Source: Monarcha castaneiventris obscurior (lineage: Eukaryota > Chordata > Aves > Passeriformes > Monarchidae). Taken from it: 64,000 nucleotides of DNA. Below are positions 1-12,400 of the stretch, in pieces. The position numbers and the translations under genes were made by a program. The stretch spans positions 10,524,001 to 10,588,000 of the forward strand of contig JAMPIT010000856.1 of the NCBI GenBank assembly GCA_026261815.1, in the 5' to 3' direction. The first letter of the stretch is position 1; each line of letters starts with the position of its first letter. The notes beneath the pieces are model-generated. The model searched no databases, was not told the origin of the DNA, and saw nothing but the letters and a program-made list of their open reading frames with translations.

Positions 1-3000
1 TTGTCATAATGATACAAATCCAAAATAAAGCCTTAATACTGCAAGGACTAAGTGCATGTACTCCAGGCAAGAGACAAATCCTATATATTACAGCAGTAAT
101 ATATACATGCTTAACTTGCAGCAGATTAATATCTCTTCAGGATTTAATTTAAGCAGACACTTCTGGTTTCAGTGGATGTCACCTGGAGCAGAGCTTGGTG
201 TGCTGGTTGGAGACATTGTGCTTTGCTCACTGTTATTGCTTGATCTCTAACAAGTCCCAGGGGCTTCCAGTCACTTAGCGTTCATTATTTAGGCAAAAAC
301 TCATTAAAAGGCATCCTAAAATGCTGTAAAATAGTGATTACAAAACCTCTGAACAAAGAAAGAACAATACATCTGAAACTGCTGCTTGAAATATCTCAGA
401 AGTAGAATTTTTCAGTTACAAAGCATTTTAAATTATTCTGGGTTAAGTTACTTCAAGGTATATTTTTAAGTAGTATCCATAAATTTGTCCCTAGAAAAAT
501 ATCAAAAGGGTGAAAAAGAACCCTTGTTTTAGTTGTGCCCCTGTGCTGAGTAGTCATACTTTGCATTGGCTCCCTGATAAACATTGCAGTGGAGAGTAAT
601 TCTGAAAAAGAAAAATGGAAGAGCAGCTTTCCTTCCAGCACATTGCAGTATAACGTCTTATGACACAGCTAAGTATAGCTAATTTATTTGGCGCAAAGGG
701 GTTATTAAGATGAAGATTAATGCACAAATAACTCTTTTTCCTGGAAGCTTACTGTGATGCATAAACTCACAAAATCTGTTGCATGGGAGGGTTTACAACT
801 GTGCTCAGTGTAGCTGGGATCTTTGTATCAGTGCAGTAATACTCAGGGTGCTCTTGCAGAGGGCACTGCACAACAGGGGACAAGGGCCTGGACATTCCTT
901 TTACCACCACAAACATGTAAGTGTGTACTCTGGAAGAGGAATGATTGTACCTGGGGTTCAAGATCCATTATGATTCCAAAAGGAGTCAGTGCCATGATTC
1001 CATACTCATAGAGAGCCTAGAGAAGCCACTAAGCAACAAATGAGAATTGGGGGGTTTTTGGTAGCTGTTTTATAAATTACTAGACCATCATGGACTGCTT
1101 TTGTTTTGTTTTGCCTTTCTTTGGAGAACTGAGTATTAGGTAGAAATAATACTGTTATTTTGGGATCTTGCCCTGAGTAACCCCTCTATATAACTTCCTC
1201 TATGCATCTAATGTGTATCACATGTCAGGGGCAATAATTTGCAGGAATACGTCAGAATGTCCCTCTAGTAAGGTTAGGGGTAATAAACTGTTGTTAGTAG
1301 TTCCAAGGTCAAACCTTAGTTCTTTCCATGGAAGTAAAAGATAGTGCTGCATTACCTTGTCAAGTTAATACAGTGTGATAGAGCAGCTCAGGCAGCACAT
1401 CCTGAAAGACTGTAAATGTCTAATAGATTTAGGAAAACTGTACCTCAGGGAACATATTAGGAAGGATTCATCAATGGATCAAAACTGTCTTGGAGCCTTA
1501 CTTATTGGGGACCAGCACAGTTTTAAATTATTGCTTTCTTAAGAAAAGCCTCAAGACAAATTGTATTTCTTAGATTAGCTTTACACAAGTGGTCAATAGT
1601 TTCTGTTGGAGAATTTCGAGGGTTTGTGGGGTTTTTTTTTTTAACACTGGCATGAGCAATTTCAATAATTTGAACTCGGTAATTAAGTTTTGATTTTTTT
1701 CCCAAGTGATTTTCAAATTGCTTAATGTGCTGCTTATAGTCTGTCATTCTTTGCAGATGAAATTGGACATATTTGTGAAGTGTCTTAGAAGCATGTCTCT
1801 AATGACAAAGAACTTTAATTATAAGATATGGGTTTGCAAGTCGCGCATTAATTAGACACAAAATTAGCAAAGTGTGAAGTTTGTACACATGTTCACACAC
1901 ACACAGAACATCAGGAAGTTTTCATCCATAGATGTGTCCCAATGTATGTAAGCATTTGGAATCAATACTGGTTTAAGGGGAATAGCAATTAATAAGAATT
2001 CTGCTACTCTGTGTGTTTTGAATTGTTCTGCAATTCATCCCTGTGAAATCAGTTACTCGATATTTACAATATGACTGAAGTAGAAACTGGCCTCTATTTA
2101 TTTTCTGTGTATGATTGAATTTAGATGTCCCTATTATGCTTATGCTGTTTAAAGTCATGATGGACTGAAACTCACGGCTTAAAAAGGAAAACTTTATACC
2201 AAGGAGCAGATAAATAGGATTGAGTTAATAATTCTGCAGTTCTGGAGTAATTGCTATTTACAAAGCACAAACTGTAGTTTACTGATGACATCATTAGAGT
2301 CTTGCTTTAATTAAAGTCTATATTGCCTGTGTTTTACTATGACTGCCTCTTACTGTAAATTGATTTTATAGGGCACTAATTTGTAAACTGGATATTGCTA
2401 CAGAATAAGGCTTGGTTATATTTTTGTGGCCTAAATGCTACACAGTATTTAAGAATGCATTTAAAGTTAGGTATGTGTTCAGCAGTTTGGTTGAACTGTT
2501 ACTTCTTTTATTCCACTTCATGCAAATTCATGCCTCAAATAGACATACTAAGGATCCAATCCTTGTAATCTTACTGATGTTGAGTAATGCCTTAATTGCT
2601 AAACTGTCATTTTGACATAGACTATTCTAATTTCAGAACAAGAGAAAAACAAATGCAGGTTATTTAGAAAGCTGTGTTCGAGCCTAGAATTAAAATGTTT
2701 CAACAATATCACACAGAAGAGGAAATAAGGTTTTAGATTAGTCTGTTATCAAATATAAGCCATGGGTTGCATCACATGGAAAGGAGTGGACGTGGCTTCG
2801 TTATCGAGTACTATTGATTTTTAGCGCTGAGAAGAGTGACCAACAAAAATGAATTTGGAGAAAAATTGCATCTTTTACTGATGCCTGCAATTGTTGGATC
2901 TCTGATTTTGTAGTTCCCATAACAACATCCAAATGACGGAGGGCTCTGCACCATTGCTGTCCATTGAACCTACAGGATGTGGTTGTTACTGCTCCAGTTT

Positions 3001-6000
3001 TCTCATTTCTCTGAGAAAGGCGAGTGCTTTGGGAATCTGACTCCATGTTTTATTCCAGAAAACAAAACTTTACTGCTATTCACTGTCTGTATTTTCCCAT
3101 CTATAAAACCAACAAAACCCAAATACCTAAAGTTGGGAAATTCTTACATCCCACTTGTAATTCATGTTTTTGTTCTCCTTTGAGTGCCCGGACAAATACA
3201 GTACAGCTGGATATTTGTTGCTGGAAAATTATAGCAACCAAAAAATTAAAATATTCTTTTTTTAAGTTACATTTTATCTCCAGATGAGTTGTATCAGCTT
3301 AAGCAGAGCAACAGCAGAATCCAACACCTTAAGATGTTGAGGGACTATTTCTTTAAAATAATTATATTCCTTTGTGATGCAAATGAATTAAGAGCATGTA
3401 AATGCTCTACAATAAGAAAATATTATTTTTGTGGCCTGAAATTTACACTTTGCTAAGTTAGATATTCATTTCACCAAAACTTTTTTTATTCACTTCAGGT
3501 AAACCTGAAGCTGCATTCTGGGATCTGTGTGCATGGAATGGTTTATTCCAACAAATTGACAGCACTCATACTCCATCTACCATACTGACAGTACAAGTAG
3601 TTGATATGTCTTGAATTTGTTAAGACATAGACAGGAGAAGGATTTAAAGGCTGGGGAGCATTATTTTGTTTATCCTGCTGGTGATGAAACTAATGCTCCA
3701 AATATCTGATGCCTACCTGCTATTTTAGAGGTAAAAAATGTCTGAACTGCCAGTAAAAGAGCAAACAGCCTTCTTTGCAAGTAGTCATGATCTTTAATTT
3801 GTTTATTAAAGTTATTTTCATAGAATATATACGTTAAATCTGACAGCTTGATTGCACTGGGGTCTTGCCCCAGGGCAGCTATTTGGATGCATCATGGACA
3901 CAGAATATCAACACAAAATAATTTTGCTGGAATAAAAAATCTGTCTATCTTGCTGTCCATTTTTACTGTCTCAAGTGCACAATTCAACAGTTTTGTAAAA
4001 TTGAATAGTATATGCTCCAATTCTCTCTTGGAATGTCGTGATGTTAGGAAACTATTGTGTTTCTGGGCAGAAGGAGATGGATCTTTATTCCACAGCAAAG
4101 CCTTGCCTAGAGCATTATGATTTTTCCCTACCCATATGTTTAATGTGTGTTCTTATACACAAATTGCTCTGAGGACAAACCGCTTCACAACCAGCTTTCA
4201 GCTATCCCTTACAAACTCTCATTATGTTAATTAAGCAGTTTCTGTTACCCCACATGTAAAATACTAAGCCTGGAAGAAAACGGTTTTGAGAATACATATT
4301 AGCATCCTTAAAAACACACAAATAGAAGTATGTGTATGTCAGGAAAATGTAATAGCTAGTCCAAACCCAAGAATTACCAAGCTAGAAAATTGCATTAGTA
4401 TATTTGGGCTTAAATTGATCTTTGAAGCATGGAGGCAGAGTAAGGAGACTGAATGGTCTGTCAGCAATGCCATTCAAGGAAACTTAAGAACGCACACAGA
4501 GAGGAAAATATACTTAGAGTTCTTCAGCCTACTTAAGAGTGCTGCTACAAAGAAACATCATTGTCACTCTGGCAAAAATTAAAGTTAAGGACCTCTACAT
4601 TAAGTTCATATTTACAATGAAAACATGTTTGTAACACTCGTTTAGATGAAGCTGGATTGTAAGCACATTCTTTTTTCTTTTATGAATATTGGACATGCTC
4701 AGAGTCCACCTGGACAGCGCAGTAACTTGGTCTGCAGGAATTCCCATCAAAGTCTCCACTGAGCTATACAAACTCAGTTTTTCAGATTTACAGCAACTAA
4801 ATTTGGGCAAATTTTCAGAAGAGTGGCAAAAGTTGAATCCCTGAGATGAGTTATGGATACTTGCCAGCATCTCAGTCCCATTTCTAGTCCATGAGGCCTA
4901 ATGTTCATTCTGTCATTGAATTTCCCCTTATATTTTTGTTGTACTATATATAAATTGCTCAGTAATCCTTTCTTTTTCTTGCTAGATCCTTTGGTTTACT
5001 TACAAAAAAAATTAACAACCAAGCTCACAGCCTAGGAGGAACAACGAAATAAATCCTTCAAATATAGATCTATTCTTAAGTTTTTCTAGCTGCAGCCTAT
5101 TTGAGAAGTTCATCAAAAAGTCTAGGTGAAGGAGCAGAGAGAGTGCACCTGACTCTTTTAGCTGACATTGGAATAATTAATTTTATGAAAATGACTTCTA
5201 TTGGAGGTTAATTTATTTTGGCTGACAGTCACATACATTAATAGACATATCTAATGCTGCAGTCAGTCTGAACTTTATTTAGAATAGTTTATTTATATCT
5301 TTGGGTGATTTCATTGCAAAGAGATGGAAGACATTTAGGATCATCAGGAGTGAACATTTTTTCCCAGTTAAAAAAAACACAAAGAAACAAAAAATCCGAG
5401 AATTTTGACTGCTGGAGTGTTTTAGCGTTCTGATGGTTAAACCTAAAATGACTTGATTTTTTTCATCAGCGCTGCTTAAGCTCTTCCTTCGGATGACACA
5501 ATTGACTTCTTTCTACAGTAAGAAACACCAGCCATCTTTCCTCTAATCCTGCAGTTTGTGGCTTTAGGAACAAGGAAATGCCTCAGAAACTCGGTGTATA
5601 AAATAGTGTTTGTGTGCAGCTCAGATGGCTTGCCTGTTCTTCTGGCCATAATTTGATGTTTATAATTGTCTTACTTGCAAATAACTTACACAAAAATGGC
5701 CAAGCACAATAATCTGTCTATTTAAAGTGGTTCAGATGTGGTAGCATGGAATGAGTCCATACTTTAAAAAGCAGGGCAAACCTGACAATATTTAGTGGGT
5801 TTATATACTATGCTAGTCTGAAAAATGCAGCTGTAGAAAATAATCTACATGTCCATTTCAATTGTATTTTTGGAAGGGTATATTATGATAATAATTTCCC
5901 AGGAGGTACTTATGCCTTCTGCTTTTTTTATGCATAAGGATGGAGTCTAATGTAATTTTTAAGGCTCAGTTTTATCCTAGTTTCTCCTTATGTTCCCACC

Positions 6001-7020
6001 GACCTCGGATAATCAAGGAAACAAAATTGGTAGATTCTGTATTTGTATAATTAATTCAGAGCTTGGCTTTCTGAGTTTGTGTGAAAAATGGGTTAATGGT
6101 ATTTATAAAGAGAGAGAATATGCTTAGAAACATAGTTCTTATAAACTTAGAGACATGGTTAAGTTGCCAGTTTTGACCATGTTGCCCAGTTTTCACATGC
6201 ACTGAAAACCTCCTGATAATCGGATGTCCTTCCCGAAATATGTTATCATGGGCATTGTGTAGAGTGGAAAACAATGACTCTTCCTACCCTGATATATGAC
6301 ATCTGCTACATCATTCATTTTCATAACCCTTTTCCATGGCTAGGGTCCAACTGTTGGATGGAATTTATTAATTTTAGTGACATCAACCTGTTACGGTGTC
6401 AGTGGTACAAAGTCAATCTTTGTATGCAAGCTGGATTGAATGAGGTTTCCATTGTTCACTCTGCATCCTTGGGAAAGACATTTTGAGTCTAAAAATATTA
6501 AAGCAGAAAAGGAGAAGCAAGAGAAAAAGCATTATTTAAAAGTGTTGTAGTCATCAGAGACTTAAAGAATCTTGTCTATATACTTCAAGAGAAGAACAGA
6601 GGAATTTTATTACCAACAGAATCACAGGTTCAGAATAACTCCCTAAATTGTGGAAAACTTAAACTTAAGCCTTTCCAGTTAGAACCCCAGAACTTCTACT
6701 GAGGCCAACTCACCTTCATGGTCTTGAGGCACATGGAAAGAGCAATGTTTCTTCAATTACCTTGGAGCTCTATTGCTAAGCTTATATTGAAGTATGTGCT
6801 TGTGTTCCCCAGGACTTCACTCGGTGACCTCTGCTCACCCAAAGCACAGCAGAACCCATCCGGGGGCTGGCTGACAGCCAGGCTACGTGAAACAGCTGGC
6901 ACTAGATTAGAATGGGAGCAGTGGGGATTCACTTGTTTCTGCACAGGCCTGGAAGAAAATAAAAATATTAGCTCACACAAAAGTGGAAACAGTGCTATGA
7001 AACAGAGAGATGAGTGATGT
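1..7020. other. non-coding stretch, no gene recognised
   Basis: AT-rich sequence with many stop codons in every frame. Open frames are all under about 100 codons and none is recognisable. No CR1 tail, LTR or RNA gene was seen. Two patches carry TAATTA-type sites of the kind homeodomain proteins bind: near 1848-1862, where a CpG pair sits beside ATTAATTAG, and near 5170-5220. These could be conserved non-coding elements, but that needs an alignment. A purine- and GC-richer patch lies at about 6830-6960, directly before the CR1 tail, and I cannot assign it. Confidence 0.5.
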
Positions 7021-7155
7021 CAGAGCTCAAGGAGCATCTGGATGACACTCTTGGTCATATGGTTTGGTTTCAGGTAGTCCTGTGAGGAGCAGGGAATTAA
7101 TTTATGGTCATTATGGGTCCCATCCAACTTGAGATATTCCATGATTCTGTGATTG
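7021..7155 (+). mobile_element. CR1 LINE, 3'-end fragment
   Basis: Only the last ~135 bp of a CR1 non-LTR retrotransposon, plus orientation. The stretch runs from CAGAGCTCAAGGAGCATCTG through GGTAGTCCTGTGAGGAGCAG and a GGGTCCCATCCAACTT block to the family's ATTCTGTGATT tail at 7144-7154. I recognise this order from bird CR1 3' ends. The severe 5' truncation is normal for CR1. Mismatches within the usually well-kept GGGTCCCTTCCAACT block suggest an old insertion. No coding sequence remains. Confidence 0.85.
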
Positions 7156-8724
7156 CCTTAGACATAAAGCTGAAAGTTCTTTACTGGGTATCCATGAACC
7201 TGTGAAACACGGCAATTTGTGTCATTGATATGTGCTAGGAAGTCTGCCTTATGAGCCTGCTTTGAAAGAAGATTGGTTTCGGTAAAGAAAGGTTTTCTCT
7301 GCCATGTTTCTATCAGGTCTGTATGTGTAAGTGCATGTGCTGAAGAAAACAAGAATTGCAGGGGGAATAGTATTTGCAGATGAACTAATTGTCCAGTCAT
7401 TGTTGCTTCTTGGTTTCGTAGTCATTCATGCCTGTGTGAAGCAAACACATATACTGAGAGAGAGAGATTCAGTAGGATTCAGTGGAGTCCTGATATTTTT
7501 TACAGTAGCAATTTTACAGTCCTTTCTGCACCCATGTGGCAGGCAGTGAGAGTGAGGTCTAAGCTATACATAATCAGATTTATCTCAATTTAGGTACAAA
7601 TTTATTCTATTTGTGTGGAATACCCAAGATATTTAAATGCAGAATGTGTATCCTGAGTGTCTTCAGATTTAGGACACAATATGAGACCCTGAACAGACAT
7701 CCCTACAGAAAATGAAGCAGAGATATGTATTTCCAATTACAATTCAGTAGGTCAAATGGTGGGTCAGCTGCTCAGTCCCCTCAAAGACAGGCAGGATGAA
7801 TGGAGCTGTATAAAGTTTGAGTGATGCTTTTCCCTTCAGAGATATTTTATCTGGCACAAGGCTGTGCTTCCCATTGCTCCTACCACAATGGTAGCCACAT
7901 AGAGTTAACCTGATTTCATTTTTTTTTAGTTATGCTTCAGTTTCTCAATTGCAACAGTCATAATGCATCTGTTCATCACTCATTCTCCTTGGTTATTAAT
8001 CTGAAGTATGAATCCGTTTATATTCAGGGAAACTTTCTGTAAAACCCTGGTGATCACAGTTCTCAGTGTAGTCCCCCTTCTATAGATTTTGCAGATTCTA
8101 TCATAAGTGTCCAAGGTCACTGGGAAAGGGAGGGTGAGAGACAGACAATGCTAATTCTGCTGATGTTGAAGTGTTATGTTGGAATTGACCTGGAAAAAAA
8201 TTCCCTGAAGAGCAGTAGGGTGTCAGTGTGAACTCCTAAAGAAAGAAAACAGTGAAATTATTGAACTGTGCCAAGTGCCATCTTTTTCATCTCCTCTAAC
8301 TGTTAAAAGACCAAGTAGGGTCCATGCAGCAAGAACCTCTTAACTCCTCTCACTAGAGGTTCCTCATTAGAAGAATTATTATTCTGGTAGTAGGCTAACA
8401 AACCTAATGTTTACTAAAAAAGCACAAAATGTATTGAATCTGTTATTAGCGTATCACACTCTTTCTGAAAGATATTTGAAGTCCCTGCCCTCCACATTTG
8501 TCCTGTGGTGTCAGCTGGCAATGCCAGGATGTGTTTGGAAGGAGGCTGATGTTATAACACAGCACATCACACTTTCTGAACCTTGACTGTTGGAGGACCT
8601 ATGGAGAAAAAAATCCACAGCAGTGGAAATAAATGTTCTTTTACTCCTTTCACCTGCCTCCCCCTTTTCACTGTTTTTCTTCCCTTCCTTACTGACCTAA
8701 TTCTTTTCCACTTGTTTCCTTTAG
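7156..8724. other. non-coding stretch upstream of exon candidate A
   Basis: No gene or repeat is recognised in most of this stretch. Its last 80 bases (about 8640-8724) are strikingly pyrimidine-rich and end in TTTCCTTTAG. A branch-point-like CTGAC sits at 8692-8696, about 29 bases before the AG at 8723-8724, so this end looks like the 3' end of an intron. Confidence 0.4.
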
Positions 8725-8967
8725 GCTTTCCCTGAACTTGTGGGCATATGGGTTTCCAGCTGTAATTTTATGCTGGATATGAAAATTGAATATGTCACAC
8801 GAAAACTCAGCTTCATGGGGACGGTGCCGCCTTACATTACAGAGCTTGCCAGAGTTCTGACACCCTTTTCTCCCAGTAAAACTACCAGGCCTTGCAAGAG
8901 CAAGAAGAGAAAGGTGACCTTTGATCCAAGATGGTTTTTGTCTCGTTTTTTAGCATTAAAGTGTAAG
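8725..8967 (+). CDS. candidate internal coding exon A, product unknown
   Basis: What is seen: a long polypyrimidine tract, a CTGAC branch-point-like motif at 8692-8696, acceptor AG at 8723-8724, then 243 bases (81 codons) with no stop in the frame starting GCT TTC CCT. It ends at AAG followed by GTAAGTG, which matches the vertebrate donor consensus. Entry and exit are both phase 0. The frame stays open to a stop at 9064-9066 if unspliced. The translation contains a basic run, CKSKKRKV, resembling a nuclear localisation signal, and an aromatic end, FDPRWFLSRFL. Four CpGs lie within the exon in a CpG-poor setting, which mildly favours constraint. I do not recognise the protein or any domain. 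It could be an exon of an unlisted gene, an exon of a non-coding transcript, or chance. Confidence 0.38.
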
Positions 8968-9327
8968 GTAAGTGTACCTGCCTTTCCCTCCTTCAGGAAA
9001 CAAGTCTCAACCTGGTGGACTGCATCAGCAGCTCTGACCAGAAAGAATATATTCCCCTTGGGTTAACATTTATGTGGACACTGCCTTATAGTCCTTGTAC
9101 TGGTACAATAAAACAAGTTTTATGTCTGAATCCCACTCTGCATTTCCAAAGAAGGTGTGATGCTGGCATCATAAAAGCCAGAGCAATTTACACAGGCAGC
9201 AGGAGCCTGTGATGGAATTACAGGGTTACTATTTAGCCATGAAACTCTATATTGTTATTGGCCATGTGTGTTAAGAGAATATCAGTAGTTAGCCCTCAGG
9301 GGCTATAATTTATAATTTACTTTGCAG

Positions 9328-9468
9328 GTGGAAAAAGTTTATAGTTCAAGAAACTATGTGCGTGTGAAATCATGTTTGTGCCTTTGTGTAGAAAGGAGGG
9401 AGAAAGACAGAATCAAGGAATTTTTTAGTTTAATGGAAAAATCTGTGGATTATATGAACATGAGGTAG
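9328..9468 (+). CDS. candidate terminal coding exon A2, product unknown
   Basis: An acceptor-like TTTACTTTGCAG ends at 9327. Reading on from there in phase 0, the phase in which candidate A ends, gives 46 codons (GTG GAA AAA GTT ...) before TAG at 9466-9468. The peptide is rich in Lys, Arg and Glu and has a cysteine pair (CLCLC). The putative intron, 8968-9327, would be 360 bp. The polypyrimidine tract here is weak and a 46-codon opening is not rare, so this is much less secure than A. No poly(A) signal lies close behind the stop; AATAAA-like sequence occurs only some 300 bp on. Confidence 0.18.
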   Translation: MEKVYSSRNYVRVKSCLCLCVERREKDRIKEFFSLMEKSVDYMNMR

Positions 9469-12400
9469 AATATTCCTCTTTTTTGCTTTTGTATTTGCAC
9501 ATTGCCCTGTTGTCTATGTAATTCTGGAGATGTCATAGCATTATGCACATTGTAGTAAGGCAGTTTCATGCTTGAAAAGATGCAAAAAGGCTTCCTATAA
9601 ATTTTTTACTCAGCATTATTAAAATATACATGGAGCTCAAAAAATATACAGTGCACTAAAGAACAAGTGATGAATGCCATATAAAAAGTTTTGTATGGTA
9701 ACACAGTTATTACATTTCAGGTACCAACTAAGTGAAAGTGAATTAAGTGTGTTGCACACAACTGTCATGTTTAATAATAAAAATTAAAATCAGATTAGAG
9801 ATTAAATTAAATTATTAATGCCACTGATGCTATTGCACATTCATTTTAAACAAAAATATAATTACTGTGCTGCTACTTGATTCCAATTGATTTGGGCTTT
9901 CACAGAGAATATTGCAAAAACTCTTCTACATTTTAAGAAGATAAGAATTGCCATGGCAGATAAAACTGCTTGTTCATTCAAGGCTGTATCTATCAGACAT
10001 CTGCACATATAAAATATATTGGTGATAGCTAGAAAAAGCCACCACAAGGAGTTTGTATCCCTGATAATTAACTTTATTCTATCCATTGTAGTTGTGGGTG
10101 TTTCTCTCTAAATGTCTGGTCCTTTATTTGAATTCTGCTGAAATTGTGGACTAAGATTTAGTGGAGAGAGTTCATGTAGCCAATGATTCACTGCAGCAAT
10201 GATTTCTACGTGTTGCCATTAGAAGTCACAATGATACTAACGAGAGGTTCACAACATTTTATTGGGGAAGTGCTTTTTAAAAAAAATTAAGGATTTTGTG
10301 GATTTTATGTGTATACTTATCCACACAGAATGCACATGCAAAGGTAGCATATTCAAGGCAGTTAGATAAGCATTTAATTTATTTATGTGAGTAGAACACT
10401 TCATCATGGGGAGGAATCAACAAGTAGTTTGTGATGAGTCCACTTCCACTAAATTGTAGTGGACTATTGCCCAACTGAAATTCCATTAAATGATTAAAAC
10501 ATGCTTATGTGTATGCCTTGCAGAATCCACAGTTTTAAAATAAGGCAGAAGGTTCAGTGATACACTGAAAGGCAAGGGTTACAGGTCATTTCAAACAGTA
10601 AATTATTCATGAGGATCAATTAGGCAATTTGTACAGTTCTTTGGAAATGCAAAGCTGCATGGAAGTACCAAGTCACAGTAGTGGGCCATGAATTTTAGCT
10701 TTCTGAGGTCTATAAATTTGTATTCTTTCCTTTGTATGACATGATTTTCCATTATGTACCTCATTTTTTAGTCTGTTTTCACAAATACATAGCCAGTGTT
10801 TGCTGTAATCTCTACAAGACAACACTGACAAGAAATAATAATACTTAAGTGACTTCTTGCTGTATGTTATAAACAACCAAAGCTTTATTTTCCATGCATT
10901 GCTGAGCTCTGCTCTTCCTCAGGAGCCAACATTTCCTACAGGTGGAGTGGCAGTGAATAGACAGGTCGAGATAACGGTGTATTTGTAGTAGGAATTGCAA
11001 CACTGTGTGCAATGCTTTTAACACAGCATCGTTTGCCCTGACACAAAATGCAAGGCAGTGCCAGCAAAGCAGAACTTCCCAACACAGTGTGTGGATTTTA
11101 CATGGACACTGCTGCAGATTAGGCTGCACAAATACACTATTTGTTCTTTTTTTCTGTGTGTTGTCCTTTTAGAGTGGTTGGTGTGGAGGAGTTCAGCGTC
11201 TACCGCAAAGCCAAGCTGGAGCATATCATCCCCTAAGATCCATGAAATGCAATCATTGTCCTGAGGGCTTAACTAATATGGTCATAAAGCCCATTGATAT
11301 AACACCTCCATGCAGAAACTAAGTCGGGAATGTCTCAAGAGTATGACCTAGCCCACAGATTTGTTGACAGAAATGTTAGAAACTGAGCCAACCTCCCTTA
11401 CTTAGGAAGATCATATTTTTAGCCCATTGCTGTCCCAGATCACCCCTGCACTTATGAAATGACAGCAGATGGCTCCTTGTGTTTGCACAGCTGCCAGTAC
11501 CAGTGCTAAGAACAATGCTGCTCTTAGCTTTTGTACTCCCTTCTGTGTGACAGTCCCAGAAAGGTGTGGAGGTTGCTCTGTGGGTTTTGTGCTGTCTTGG
11601 GGAACATCCCTTGGGGACATAATTTGCCAAAGATTCCCTGCAGGTTTTCTCCCTCTTGGGCCCCTGTGCACCAAGGCAGCCCCCAGCTGCAGCTCTGCTT
11701 GGTATATTTTGGCTTGTTGTTGCCTGGCTGCTTTTTGTTCACACACAACCTTCTGATTGCTTTTTTGCAATGTTTTGATTGTAGCCTCTTTAGAGACCTC
11801 AGGATATATTAGATGCTGCTGAGATGGTTAGAGAGGTCGACAACAGTGAACAGGCTTATAATTGAAATTGGTGGTTTAACTGTGTCACTGTACTCCATGT
11901 AATATGTAGGCCTGGTTTATTATTTGCCACTGCAAAACAGAAAATACAGGCTGGCAGATCCTTATAAGTTTTGGAGTTTAATGCTGAATGGGAGAACAGT
12001 TTCATTTCAAATGTCTGTGTGTGAAAATCATGTCTGCACTGCAACTGAAAGCTTTGGCATGAGTTTGGTTTGGATTAAACTAGAACAACTTCATGGAATT
12101 TTCTAGGATCTTCTTTGATCTGTAATACTGAGGTTTGATTATCATGTGACTTCCTTTCTTTCCATTGGCACTAATTGGACTGTTCTCATATATTGACTAA
12201 TCTTGCATATTTTCCTCTTCTCCTTCTCCTTTGCACAAAAAGAAAGTAATTGTTTGCTCTGAAATTCCCAAACTACTCATCAATTTGTGCATCATTTCCA
12301 ATATTTAAAAAACAAGAATTTCATAAAAATCAACAAGAAATATTTCTGCCCCTCTAAAAAATTAGTATTACTAGTCCTACTGAGGGATAGTGAATGTTCA

